Shown here in pieces: positions 1 to 8,825 of a stretch of 23,020 bases of DNA. The notes under the pieces were generated by a model. That model worked only from the letters and a program-made list of their open reading frames with translations. It ran no database searches and was not told the DNA's origin. The stretch spans positions 179,441-202,460 of the forward strand of contig DBWM01000070.1 of NCBI GenBank assembly GCA_002309015.1. Reading direction: 5' to 3'. The stretch comes from Myxococcales bacterium UBA1238. GTDB taxonomy: Bacteria; Myxococcota_A; Bradymonadia; UBA7976; UBA1532. Both the position numbers and the translations under genes were made by a program. Position 1 is the stretch's first letter. The number at the start of each line of letters is the position of its first letter.

Positions 1-35
1 AAAAACTGCGGCGCAGGGGCAAGGGGCGCGCGGGT

Positions 36-950
36 TTAAAACAGCGACTGCTGCCCGGTGATCGTCTGGGTCGTTGCGAAATGCGCCTTTGCGATCCCGG
101 AGAGCACCTGCGGACCGTGCAGCTGAACCAGCTTGCGCCCGGCTGCGATCACGTCCGCACCGGCTCCAGGCTTCAGGTTCACGCCATACTGCTTCGAGAG
201 CGCGGCTAAATTGCGCATGTACGCCGATCGCGCGATGACGCTCGCCGCTGCGACCGCCGGATCCTCCTCCGCCTTGGTCCGCGCTTCAAACCGCACCGAT
301 CGCGCCCGGGGACCGAGGGCCCGCAAAATCACATCCAGGCTCGCGAACTGATCGGTCAGCACGTAGTCCGCAGCGACCCGCTCCAAAAGATTCTCGATCA
401 CCTTGGCGTGCGCCCAGGCCAAAAGCCGGTTCACGTTCCCCATCTTCGCGTGCAGCTCGTTGTATTTTTGGGGCCCGATCACCAGCAGCTCGCTCTGACC
501 GCAGGCGCGCAGCGCTTCGTCCATCTCGCGCATGCGGCTGTCGGCTAAAGTTTTTGAATCGCCCACCGCAAGCTCGGCCAAAAGTTCCACGCGGCTGCGC
601 TCGAGGGCAAAACCCGCGACCACCAAAGGTCCAAAATAGTCGCCCTTACCCGCTTCGTCCGTACCGATCCAGATCACTGGCGCGGGCGACGGGTGCTTTG
701 CGAGGGCCGCCTCATAGGGCTTTGCTGCATCGTTCTGCTCGCTTAAGCGTCGGCGATATGCGTCCGCTTCGCTCCCCTGAAGGAGCAGCTTTCCGGATTT
801 ATAAAACGCCGCGGTGCAACCCGGGATCTTCGCGCGCCAAAATGCGTAAGCGAGATCCTCGAACATGAAGCCCTGGTTCAAAAAAAAACTTTTGAGCGCC
901 GGCTCCTCAGAGGTCGGCAACTTTAACGTGAAACTTTGTGTGGAAGGCAT
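36..950 (-). CDS. rnhC: Ribonuclease HIII
   Basis: This 304-residue protein is a type 2 RNase H of the RNase HIII subfamily, which cleaves the RNA strand of RNA/DNA hybrids in the cytoplasm. The N-terminal ~85 residues fit the substrate-binding (TBP-like) domain that separates HIII from HII. The catalytic domain starts at WIGTDEAGKGDYFGPLV (D98 and E99 in DEAGKGD). The other expected acidic residues are D200 (LTDQF) and D230 (EEDPAVAAASVIAR). All four active-site carboxylates are therefore present and length is normal. The ATG lies 11 nt after the stop of the DUF1667 gene with no obvious Shine-Dalgarno sequence, so translation may be coupled to that gene. It is the last gene of a four-gene minus-strand run. 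RNase HIII is best known from Firmicutes, Chlamydiae and thermophiles, so its presence beside outer-membrane protein genes helps place the organism. Confidence 0.95.
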   Translation of the reverse strand: MPSTQSFTLKLPTSEEPALKSFFLNQGFMFEDLAYAFWRAKIPGCTAAFYKSGKLLLQGSEADAYRRRLSEQNDAAKPYEAALAKHPSPAPVIWIGTDEAGKGDYFGPLVVAGFALERSRVELLAELAVGDSKTLADSRMREMDEALRACGQSELLVIGPQKYNELHAKMGNVNRLLAWAHAKVIENLLERVAADYVLTDQFASLDVILRALGPRARSVRFEARTKAEEDPAVAAASVIARSAYMRNLAALSKQYGVNLKPGAGADVIAAGRKLVQLHGPQVLSGIAKAHFATTQTITGQQSLF

Positions 951-961
951 GATGGGCGAGC

Positions 962-1336
962 TTAAAGGTGAGGCATGCTGCGGATGGCCACGACGTCGAT
1001 GCCCTCCATCCCTAAAAGATCCTTGATGATGACCTGACCCTGGGTCACGGGCGCCTGAGCGCAGACTTCATGGATCGCGTGGGCGGCCTCGAGCAGCCGC
1101 GCTTTGGGCATGGGGGCTGAGAGCTTGACCGGAAGCCGGTTAAAGGCTGCACCTTCGATCGCGACCGTGGTCGAAAAAACTCTGCGCGGATCCGTGAACT
1201 CCTGCTCCGCGTACTTGGCGCCTCGCGGACATGAGTTCCCGGAGATCTTGATGATGCGGCCGTCTTCGTGCTCGATCTCGAGGGGACAACCGATGGGACA
1301 ACTGATGCAGGTAAACTGTACGCGCTCGATGGCCAT
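962..1336 (-). CDS. DUF1667 family protein, partner of FAD oxidoreductases
   Basis: A 124-residue protein of the DUF1667 family, which is commonly encoded beside a GlpA-like dehydrogenase and an NAD/FAD oxidoreductase, as here. Four cysteines (C10, C13, C17 and C36, in CISCPIGC and NSCPRG) have the spacing of the iron-sulfur motif found at the N-terminus of molybdopterin oxidoreductases. A bound cluster with an electron-transfer role is therefore likely, but this is inference. The C-terminal half resembles the rest of the family and has no recognised catalytic motif. The start is well supported: AAAGGAG lies just upstream of the ATG, which follows the previous gene's TGA after three bases. 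It probably forms a complex with the two upstream products. Confidence 0.85.
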   Translation of the reverse strand: MAIERVQFTCISCPIGCPLEIEHEDGRIIKISGNSCPRGAKYAEQEFTDPRRVFSTTVAIEGAAFNRLPVKLSAPMPKARLLEAAHAIHEVCAQAPVTQGQVIIKDLLGMEGIDVVAIRSMPHL

Positions 1337-1339
1337 GGT

Positions 1340-2620
1340 TCACTCCTTTGCGCCTTCGTTTGCGGGCACGATGTCGATGGACAGCTGGTTGCCGTTAAAT
1401 TTGTCGAGCATGTCGGGCGTGAGCTTGATGCTGATCATTTCTGCGGGGATGGCGCAGCGCAGCTTCTTTTCGTACAAATCGCCCACGCGGAGCACGCAGG
1501 GCTTCATATGCTGCGTGCAGCGCATGAACACCGTGTGCTCGCGGCCGGGACAAATCGTGTGAGGCACGCAGTACCGCACGTTCTTGCCGGGCAAAAGCTT
1601 GATGCGATCTTCGGGCCGCTTGTAACCCTTGGCGAGCTCGCCTGCAAAACGCCCCGCGCGCAGCGACTCGGCGGTCACGTAGTCTACAAGATCGTGCACG
1701 TGCAACACGTTGCCGCACGCAAACACGCCGGGCATTGAAGTCTCGAGCGTACTCGAGACCACGGGGCCTCCGGTGATCACGTCGAGCTTCACACCCAGGT
1801 TCTTCGAGAGTTCGTTCTCGGGAATCAGACCGATCGAGAGGAGCAACGTGTCGCAATCGACCTCGTACGCCTGATCCATCATGGGACGCAGATGATCGTC
1901 CACAGGTGCGACCTGGATCCCCTCCACGCGATCTTTTCCGCGAATCGCGGTCACCGTGGTCGCGAGGTGGAGCGGAATGTTGTAGTCGTTGAGACATTGC
2001 ACCACGTTGCGGGTCAGGCCGTTTGAATAAGGCATGAGCTCGAACACGCCCACGACCTCGCAGCCTTCGAGCGTGAGACGGCGGGCCATGATGAGGCCGA
2101 TGTCGCCTGAGCCCAAGATCGCGACCCTGTGACCCGGGATGTAGCCCTCCAAGTTCACGAGCTTCTGGGCTAAGCCTGCGGTCAGAACGCCTGAAGGCCG
2201 CGATCCGGGGATGCGAATGGCGCCGCGCGTTCTTTCACGGCAACCCATGGCGAGCACGACCGAGCGACAGGAAATTTCGCCCACGCCCCCGCGCTCCGAA
2301 AGCACGCGCACATGCTTTAAGCCGTCTGTATCGAGCCCCATGCCCGTGACGTACGTCATTGGAGCCACGTCGATGTCGTGATCGATCACGTCTGCAATAA
2401 AGCGCGCCGCGTATTCCGGCCCCGTCAGCTCCTCTTTAAAGTGATGCAGTCCGAAGCCCGAATGGATGCATTGGCGGAGAATGCCACCGGGTTCAGCATC
2501 GCGCTCGACGATCAGCACGCGCGAGACGCCGGATTCCAATGCACCGAGGGCTGCACCCAGGCCCGCAGGACCTCCACCCACGACGACCGTATCGTAATTG
2601 CGGTTCATGCGACCGAACAT
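1340..2620 (-). CDS. NAD(P)/FAD-dependent oxidoreductase
   Basis: A 426-residue pyridine nucleotide-disulfide-type flavoprotein. The FAD-binding Rossmann motif is VVVGGGPAGLG (G15-G20). A second nucleotide motif, VAILGSGDIGL, should bind NAD(P)H, and MPGVFACGNVLHVHDLVDYV is the second FAD contact. The C-terminal ~75 residues are Cys-rich (YCVPHTIC and RCTQHMKPC), which could hold an extra redox centre. An open frame extends 29 codons further upstream. I prefer the ATG at 2620 because GAGGAGG lies 9 nt before it and the upstream gene's TGA ends one base before it. With its neighbours it probably passes electrons between NAD(H) and the substrate-oxidising FAD subunit. The true substrate is not readable from sequence. 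Confidence 0.88.
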   Translation of the reverse strand: MFGRMNRNYDTVVVGGGPAGLGAALGALESGVSRVLIVERDAEPGGILRQCIHSGFGLHHFKEELTGPEYAARFIADVIDHDIDVAPMTYVTGMGLDTDGLKHVRVLSERGGVGEISCRSVVLAMGCRERTRGAIRIPGSRPSGVLTAGLAQKLVNLEGYIPGHRVAILGSGDIGLIMARRLTLEGCEVVGVFELMPYSNGLTRNVVQCLNDYNIPLHLATTVTAIRGKDRVEGIQVAPVDDHLRPMMDQAYEVDCDTLLLSIGLIPENELSKNLGVKLDVITGGPVVSSTLETSMPGVFACGNVLHVHDLVDYVTAESLRAGRFAGELAKGYKRPEDRIKLLPGKNVRYCVPHTICPGREHTVFMRCTQHMKPCVLRVGDLYEKKLRCAIPAEMISIKLTPDMLDKFNGNQLSIDIVPANEGAKE

Positions 2621-2621
2621 C

Positions 2622-4091
2622 TCAGTTTTCCTCCTCTGCGCTCTGCGCGCCGTCTTTTTGAGCCGCTGGTTTCGCACCCTCCATGGGCGCCACAATCCAT
2701 GATCCACCGCCGCGCTTGGTCAGCTTCTCGAAGGGCAGGTTTAATCGCGACGATAAGATCTCCATCACGCGCGTGGTGCAGAAGCCGCCCTGGCAGCGAC
2801 CCATCCCCGCGCGGGTGCGGAACTTGACGCCGTCCAGCGTGCGGGCCCCGTGATCGATGGCGCGGTGAATTTCGGCTTCGGTGATCATCTCGCAGCGGCA
2901 GACCATGCGGCCAAACAGCGGATCCTCGGCCACGAGCTGCTTCTGGCGCTCGACGGATTGCTTGGAGAAGCGCGCCGGGGGTTCGATGAAGGGATCGAAG
3001 TCGTCTTTTTCGACCAGGCTGAGGCCGGCCTTGCCGAGCAAATCGAGCACATATTCGGCGATGGCGGGGGAAGAGGTGAGTCCGGGGGACTGAATGCCGG
3101 CGACGTTAAAGAATCCGCGCACCGCAGTGGGACCGATGATGAAGTCGTTGGTGTCGCTGACGGCGCGAAGCCCTGCAAACTCGCTGATCACCGAGCGATC
3201 GGAGATCGAGGGGCAAAGTTCGCGCACCAGCTTGAAGACCTGCGCGGCGCCTTCGGGCGTCGTCGTCAGATCCTCGCGATCCTCGGTGTCTTCGGCGGTG
3301 GGACCCACCATGATCGTGCCGTCGAACGTGGGGATAATGAGCGTGCCCTTCGATGTGGGCGTAGGCAGCGGGAACACGAGGCGCGTGACCAGGCCTTTGA
3401 GCCCGGAGTCGAGCATATATTCTTCGCCCTTGCGCGGATGGATCGAGAAATCGTGCAGCCCGAGCATTTCGGCCACGCGATCGGCGAAGAGACCCGCGCA
3501 GTTGAGCACGTAGCGCGCTTCAATGGTGCCTTCGGGCGTATCGATCGCGATCTTGTCGCCGCAGTCTTTGAGGGCGGTGACGGGGCATTCGGTCTTGAAT
3601 TCCACACCGTTTTTTTGCGCGCTCTCGCAGAGGGCAAACGCGAATTCATAAGGATCTATAACGCCGCCGGTGGGCGCGTAGAGGGCCGCCACCAGGTTGT
3701 GGGAGAGGTTCGGTTCCTCGCGTTGCAGCTTCGCCTGATCCCATCGCTCGATTGGCACCTGCTTTTCGTGGGCCAGCTGCTCAAAGCGATCGAGGGCCGG
3801 CAGCTCTTCGGGCGATTTGGCCACAAGCAGTTCACCGATGCGCTTGAAGCCGAAGCCCAGTTCGGAATGCAGTTGATCGAAAAGAAAATTGCCGCGCACG
3901 ACGAGGCGGCCTTTGAGGGTGGAGAGCGGTTCGTGGTATCCGGGGTGGATGATCCCGCTGTTTGCCTTCGTGGTGCCGAAGCCTACCTCAGCCTCCTTTT
4001 CGAGCAGAACGGTTTTGACGGCATAGCGCGAGAGGGCACGGGCGATGCAACACCCGACGACGCCTCCTCCAATAATCGCGACATCGTACAT
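2622..4091 (-). CDS. GlpA-like FAD-dependent dehydrogenase with BFD-type [2Fe-2S] domain
   Basis: A 489-residue flavoprotein of the DAO/GlpA family (glycerol-3-phosphate dehydrogenase and L-2-hydroxyglutarate oxidase relatives). The FAD motif is at the extreme N-terminus (VAIIGGGVVGCCIARAL), followed by the family segment TTKANSGIIHPGYH. The FAD domain runs to about residue 360. A BFD-like iron-sulfur domain follows, with C398 and C400 (VCRCEMIT) and C433 and C438 (CQGGFC). The last ~30 residues are low-complexity and charged. AAGGTGA lies just before the ATG. It is the first gene of the run with the NAD/FAD oxidoreductase, DUF1667 protein and RNase HIII. Similar three-gene flavoprotein sets occur near glycerol genes in anaerobes, so glycerol-3-phosphate oxidation is the leading guess. 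No glycerol kinase or facilitator is present here to confirm it. Confidence 0.85.
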   Translation of the reverse strand: MYDVAIIGGGVVGCCIARALSRYAVKTVLLEKEAEVGFGTTKANSGIIHPGYHEPLSTLKGRLVVRGNFLFDQLHSELGFGFKRIGELLVAKSPEELPALDRFEQLAHEKQVPIERWDQAKLQREEPNLSHNLVAALYAPTGGVIDPYEFAFALCESAQKNGVEFKTECPVTALKDCGDKIAIDTPEGTIEARYVLNCAGLFADRVAEMLGLHDFSIHPRKGEEYMLDSGLKGLVTRLVFPLPTPTSKGTLIIPTFDGTIMVGPTAEDTEDREDLTTTPEGAAQVFKLVRELCPSISDRSVISEFAGLRAVSDTNDFIIGPTAVRGFFNVAGIQSPGLTSSPAIAEYVLDLLGKAGLSLVEKDDFDPFIEPPARFSKQSVERQKQLVAEDPLFGRMVCRCEMITEAEIHRAIDHGARTLDGVKFRTRAGMGRCQGGFCTTRVMEILSSRLNLPFEKLTKRGGGSWIVAPMEGAKPAAQKDGAQSAEEEN

Positions 4092-4251
4092 GAGTCACCT
4101 TGCGCCGATGAGCGGCAGTGAGATCAGGTTAAAGAAGTTGTGGGTGAATAGTGAACCGTACCGGGCGGCAGGTCGAGAGGAAAATGAAGCTGCGCGCAAC
4201 AAGGGGCATCAAATCTTGTGAGCGGGCCGCTTGCACCGCGCAGGCGATCGA

Positions 4252-4719
4252 TCAGAAGTAGTAACGCACGCCGATCGCGGCATCGAGGTGGAAGCCCGCA
4301 TCGGGGACGAGGGCGAGGCCGGGGACCACTTCGAGGAACACATCGATGGGGGCCGCCTGGGGACGCCATGAGATGCCGACGGGAACACGACCGCCGACGT
4401 AAATGTCTTTGCCGCCCACCGCGATCGCAGGACCTACGCCCACGTAAGGCAGGAACTGATGCGCGCCGGATCCAAGATTGGCAAACATCCAGTGGTAGTC
4501 GACATGCAGGTACAACCAGTCGTAACGGAACGACCAGGCGGCGCCAAAATCGAGCTCATTTTGTTTGCTCATCTTGTAGTTGGCCGAGAGACCGGTGGGA
4601 TCGCCTAACATGATGCCGAGACCGAAGGGGCCGCCTTTGGCTTCAGCGTGGGTTGGAGCGGCGAGCAGGGCTGCGGCAGCGATCATCGCCGTGCAGAATG
4701 CAGTAAAATGCTTTTTCAT
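4252..4719 (-). CDS. Small outer-membrane beta-barrel protein
   Basis: A 155-residue secreted protein of unknown function. A Sec signal peptide is clear: MKKHFTAF, then an Ala-rich core AAAALLAAPTHAEA, with cleavage probably before KGGPFG. The mature ~130 residues alternate polar and aromatic or aliphatic residues in short strands separated by Gly and Asp turns (for example WLYLHVDYHW and DIYVGGRVPVGISW). The chain ends in VGVRYYF, the C-terminal Phe signature recognised by the Bam machinery. This fits an eight-stranded barrel. The start is the ATG at 4719 rather than upstream alternatives, because the signal peptide begins there and AAAGGA lies ahead of it. A sigma-70-like promoter sits at 4756-4784. 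No specific family is recognised. Confidence 0.8.
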   Translation of the reverse strand: MKKHFTAFCTAMIAAAALLAAPTHAEAKGGPFGLGIMLGDPTGLSANYKMSKQNELDFGAAWSFRYDWLYLHVDYHWMFANLGSGAHQFLPYVGVGPAIAVGGKDIYVGGRVPVGISWRPQAAPIDVFLEVVPGLALVPDAGFHLDAAIGVRYYF

Positions 4720-4755
4720 CTCTTTGTTTCCTTTCTTGTCCAAACGCATGCTCAA

Positions 4756-4784
4756 CGCATACTCGCTCGAAAACCTGAGGTCAA
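4756..4784 (-). promoter_or_regulatory. Sigma-70-like promoter of the outer-membrane protein gene
   Basis: On the minus strand, TTGACC (4784-4779) and TATGCG (4761-4756) are separated by exactly 17 nt, about 37 nt upstream of the ATG. The -35 is strong and the -10 is moderate. Confidence 0.45.
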
Positions 4785-4844
4785 GAAGGGATCGCTGTGC
4801 AGAGGGTGAAAAACACGGTGCGTGCCTTTAGTGACGAATCATTG

Positions 4845-4850
4845 TATGAT
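4845..4850 (+). promoter_or_regulatory. Probable -10 element of the large lipoprotein gene
   Basis: TATGAT lies 27 nt before the ATG at 4878. The RBS TAGGAGGTCGAAG sits between them. No good -35 is visible at 16-18 nt spacing, so the promoter may depend on an activator or another sigma factor. Confidence 0.35.
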
Positions 4851-4877
4851 GAGCTGTTATTTTTTAGGAGGTCGAAG

Positions 4878-7800
4878 ATGCAGAATCCACAAAAGGTGAT
4901 CCCATGGGTGATCGGGTTAGGGATCGCTTGCTGCGGTATAGGTTGCGATGATGATCCGATTGAGATCGAAGAATTAAAGCTTTCGAACGATCGTTCGACT
5001 TGTAATGCACCATGTGAAATCGCGTTTAAAGCGGTTTCACATGGCGATGCGAGCGTGGGTAAAAGCTTGTGGTACTTTGGTGACGGCAGCAGTGCAGAAG
5101 GTGAAAACGTTACACATCTTTATTCGCAGTCTGGTCACTACAAGGTGACCGCAAAGCTCAACGATGTTTTAAGCGAGCAAACATTAGAGATCGAAGTTGC
5201 TGAACCGATGGATGTGCGCATTGACAGCATGCAGCTTTCAAAGCGAGAGATTTCTAATGGTGAATCGTTCGATGTTTTATGGACGATCTACAATTTGGGT
5301 GCGGATGCGGCAGATGGTTTAACGGCGGGGATCTATTTATCAACAGATCGGATCTTTGATGCTTCGGATGTACAACTGTCTGCATTCGATCTCAGCCTGA
5401 CGGGCGTAGAAAAAAAAGAAGATTTAACCAAGGTCTTCATCCCTGCGAACCAGCATGCAGGTGAAGGGTTTATCCTTTTAAAGATCGATCCGGAGGAGAG
5501 AGTAGGCGATTTAACACCGGACGATGATCTGGAATCGGTGGCGATCACCATTAAGAATCTCTCGGATGAAGGACCTGACCTGTCGTTCTGCAATTTGTTG
5601 GTGGGTGGGGTCGATGGAAATCTGGGTGAAGTATTAACGTATGAACAGGGCGAGACGCTGATGGCGCAGGTTTGCATGATGAATCGCGGAAATCAGCCAC
5701 TCGCGATGGGGAGTTACAGCGTTTATTTAAGCAGCGATCGCAATCTTTCGGCAGACGATCTCTTGTTGTCATCGAGATCGGGCATTGCCTTGGGCGTTCA
5801 GGAAAAGGTTGAGGATGAGATCGAGATCAGCCTTCCGTTTGATATCGCAATGGGTCAATATACCCTGATCGCAGTGGCCGATGCCGATCAACTGATTGCA
5901 GAACAGCGCGAAGACAACAACCTCATGGCATGGCCAGGTTGGCTTTCGCTGGTCGATGCGGCGCAGGTGGAGGGTGTAGATTTAGCGATCCGTTCGCTCA
6001 GCTTTGATCAGGAGCGTGTCTATTGGGGTCAGACGCTGACGGGGCAGGCGGAGATCGTGAATCGAGGGTTGACAGCGGTGGAGCGCAACTTTGTGGTGAG
6101 GGTTACAGCGTTGCCGGTTGAGGGCGGAAACCCGATCCAGTTGCGATCATCCAATATCAACGGCATTGCGGCGGGTGGAAAAGAGCAACTACAACTTGAG
6201 TTACCCATCAACGAGCGCCTGGCGCAGGGGAACTACCGTTTGAGGGTGCATGTGGATCCCACCAATACGACGCAGGATCAGAATATTGCAAACAACCAGC
6301 GGACGACTTCGCAGGCGATCTCACTGGGTGGTGAGGCCGACATCGATCTGTTCGCTTCGGATCTCAGTTTTACACCCACTGTGCTCACGTTGCCCCAGCT
6401 ATTAAGCGCAGATGCTGTGATCGGTAATCTCGGTGATGATCCATCCGGACCAGTGATTGCTGAACTCTATATCAGCCCCATGCCGACATTGAATGAAAAC
6501 AGTATATTGTTGCAGAGCAAGGAGATCGAGCTCGAAGCAATGCCATCTCGTATCAGGCTGGAAGCGATGGTCCCAGAGGATATCGATCAACAGGTGGTCA
6601 ACTGGTATGTGCTGATCCGTGTCAAACCTTTAGACAGCGAAAAAAATACTGCGAACAACCTCGCATCCTCTTTTGATCCATTGGTGGTCTTTGGTGCGAC
6701 AGGTGGATGTGCAGAGGATCGCTTTGAAGAAAACGATACCCGGCTTTGGAGTTCATATTTACCTACCGACAGCTCACAGGATTTAGGCATGTGCGATCGT
6801 GTGGATTGGTTTCTGTATCGATTCCCCGATGAAGGCACAATGGAAGTCTGGTTTGAACAAAACGATTTCCACAGCGATGTAACATTATGTGCCTATAACG
6901 GAAGCGATTCGCTTTTGGGTTGCGCAGATGCTGTAGATACTGGACTCATGTTCCATTACAACGGCGACAAATTAGCTTCCAATCTGTTCTACGTGAAATT
7001 GGAGAGCGGCAGTCAGTTCTTATATGGATTAAGATCGGTCGTGATTGCTCCAGAAGATGAGCCAGAACTTCGCATCAAAGAGGTAACGGTTACACCCTCT
7101 GTGGTCGTTCAAAAAGGCCGGCTCCTGCTTGAGTTTAAAGCTGTATGCAACGTGGATCTCGAGGCGAGCGAAGCGATCTTAACGATTGAAACCGCAGAAG
7201 GAAAGCTGTTGGAGGGCAATAACCTTCAGAGCAGCGTTCAGATCCCGGCTTGCGAAGCGGGTGAAACAGTAAAGGTGCAATCGATCATCGATTTGCCGGA
7301 GCTTGCAAACGGTTTATATCGCTATTCCGTCAAGAGTAATCACTATGCAAACGGTGAACGAAGGCCCGGCGCATTGTTCCGGATCGACAGCGAAGGTGCT
7401 TGCGAGACCGATCCCCTGGAGCCCAACGGCAGCATCTATGAAACAGCGGGCGTGACGCAGGAAGCGGCGTCGGTGACACAGGGTGAGTACGAGAATCTGC
7501 ATGTCTGCAAAGGCGATGATGACTGGTATGCCGTCTCCCTGCAGGCGGGTCAGCGCCTCGATGTCGCTTTAACCTTTTTGAACGAGTCCGGCGATCTGGA
7601 GCTTGCAATCTATGCACCTGACGGCGAGACGCTGCTTTCAAAGAGTGAAGGTTTGCAGGATCGCGAGCGCGCTTCCGTTTTAAAGGCACAACAAACGGGT
7701 GATTACTTTGTGCGCGTCTATCTGAGCGAGAACGATCATTTGAATCGAAAGAATACGTACAAGCTTTCGATCAATATACAGGAGCAATCCGCCTGCAGCG

Positions 7801-8825
7801 ATGATGGCTACGAAGACAACAACTCGTTTACGGATGCAGCCCTCCTGCAGGATGGCTACCACAGCTTAGTGCTCTGCCCCGGAGATGAAGACTGGTTCCG
7901 GTTTGCGCTTGCAGCCGGCCGCACGATCTCGTTGGTGATCACGAGTGAAAGTAATGCTGCCAAATTGCAAATCTACTCGCCGCAGAATGAACTTGTGGGT
8001 GAAGATTTGCACAGGGTGACCTGGACGACCCAAACCAATGGTCAATATCGCGCGCGTGTTTTGAGCGAGAGTGCAACCGAAGCGCTGGTCTACAGCCTGC
8101 AGCTCGGAGGCGTCAGCGGTGTTGATCTGGGCGTGAGCGAGCTTTCTTACCAGCCCCATCGTTTATCTCCGGGAGCGGATTTTCAGATTCAGTTTACCGC
8201 ATCCAATTTACTGGGTGACAGCGCCGATGAGGTGACCTGCAGATACACTGTGTTTTCGGGATCGCAGAGCGCCTCGGAATCGATGACGCTGGGTGAACAA
8301 AAAATCGCCCTTGCGGGCGCGGAATCCAAAGTTGTGACCGCCCGCCTGCAACTGCCTCAAAGCTTCGCCTTCAGTTCACCCATCCTTCAGGTCGAGATCG
8401 ATCCCGAGCGCCAATACCCTGATCTCGAAGTTTCAAACAATACTGCGAGCCTGCCACTCATTGTGGCGAACGCCTGCGTCGACGATGATCCGCGAAGCAA
8501 CGAAGGTTACTCCACCGCAACAGCGCTCGAACTCGAAGACTTCCCTTATAACGCGGTCATCTGCGCCTACACCGAAGACTGGTACAAGGTGACCCTGGAT
8601 GCCGGCAAATGGAAAACAGCGATCAGCTTTGATGCCGGAATTTCGGATCTCGATCTGGAAGTCTATGACAGCGAGTTGAACCTCTTAGGGCAGAGTGCGA
8701 CGACAGCAGCAACAGAGAAGGTCCTTTTTGAACTCGATGCAGAAACAGAGCTCTATTTAAGGGTCGACGGCTTCCTCGATGCAGAGGGTACATACCAAAT
8801 TGCAGTCGAATCCGTGAACGATTGA
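4878..8825 (+). CDS. Giant secreted lipoprotein with PKD, CARDB and PPC domains
   Basis: A 1315-residue exported protein. The N-terminus (QKVIPWVIGLGIACCGIGCDDDP) is a lipoprotein-type signal. C23, followed by acidic residues, is the likely lipidated cysteine, although C18 or C19 are possible. Then come a PKD domain at about 35-108 (WYFGDGSSAEG, HLYSQSGHYKV), CARDB-like Ig domains at about 110-226, 233-357, 366-483 and 486-605, a further Ig-like segment at 735-838 and one at 1083-1195. CARDB units carry the typical acidic/NN strand ends (EDNN, ANN, SNN). Four PPC-type domains lie at about 611-725, 842-968, 973-1077 and 1200-1312. Each has a cysteine pair 27-35 residues apart (C611/C639, C842/C877, C973/C1000, C1200/C1229) that could form disulfides. 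No protease or other catalytic domain is seen, so an adhesion or surface-binding role is likely. The start at 4878 is fixed by AGGAGGT. Base composition is AT-richer than in neighbouring genes. Confidence 0.88.
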   Translation: MQNPQKVIPWVIGLGIACCGIGCDDDPIEIEELKLSNDRSTCNAPCEIAFKAVSHGDASVGKSLWYFGDGSSAEGENVTHLYSQSGHYKVTAKLNDVLSEQTLEIEVAEPMDVRIDSMQLSKREISNGESFDVLWTIYNLGADAADGLTAGIYLSTDRIFDASDVQLSAFDLSLTGVEKKEDLTKVFIPANQHAGEGFILLKIDPEERVGDLTPDDDLESVAITIKNLSDEGPDLSFCNLLVGGVDGNLGEVLTYEQGETLMAQVCMMNRGNQPLAMGSYSVYLSSDRNLSADDLLLSSRSGIALGVQEKVEDEIEISLPFDIAMGQYTLIAVADADQLIAEQREDNNLMAWPGWLSLVDAAQVEGVDLAIRSLSFDQERVYWGQTLTGQAEIVNRGLTAVERNFVVRVTALPVEGGNPIQLRSSNINGIAAGGKEQLQLELPINERLAQGNYRLRVHVDPTNTTQDQNIANNQRTTSQAISLGGEADIDLFASDLSFTPTVLTLPQLLSADAVIGNLGDDPSGPVIAELYISPMPTLNENSILLQSKEIELEAMPSRIRLEAMVPEDIDQQVVNWYVLIRVKPLDSEKNTANNLASSFDPLVVFGATGGCAEDRFEENDTRLWSSYLPTDSSQDLGMCDRVDWFLYRFPDEGTMEVWFEQNDFHSDVTLCAYNGSDSLLGCADAVDTGLMFHYNGDKLASNLFYVKLESGSQFLYGLRSVVIAPEDEPELRIKEVTVTPSVVVQKGRLLLEFKAVCNVDLEASEAILTIETAEGKLLEGNNLQSSVQIPACEAGETVKVQSIIDLPELANGLYRYSVKSNHYANGERRPGALFRIDSEGACETDPLEPNGSIYETAGVTQEAASVTQGEYENLHVCKGDDDWYAVSLQAGQRLDVALTFLNESGDLELAIYAPDGETLLSKSEGLQDRERASVLKAQQTGDYFVRVYLSENDHLNRKNTYKLSINIQEQSACSDDGYEDNNSFTDAALLQDGYHSLVLCPGDEDWFRFALAAGRTISLVITSESNAAKLQIYSPQNELVGEDLHRVTWTTQTNGQYRARVLSESATEALVYSLQLGGVSGVDLGVSELSYQPHRLSPGADFQIQFTASNLLGDSADEVTCRYTVFSGSQSASESMTLGEQKIALAGAESKVVTARLQLPQSFAFSSPILQVEIDPERQYPDLEVSNNTASLPLIVANACVDDDPRSNEGYSTATALELEDFPYNAVICAYTEDWYKVTLDAGKWKTAISFDAGISDLDLEVYDSELNLLGQSATTAATEKVLFELDAETELYLRVDGFLDAEGTYQIAVESVND

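Noticed and set aside
2850..4121. A 423-codon plus-strand open frame opposite the GlpA-like gene
   Set aside because: It is antisense to a gene with clear FAD and iron-sulfur motifs, has no family resemblance or RBS, and is explained by the codon bias of the real gene.
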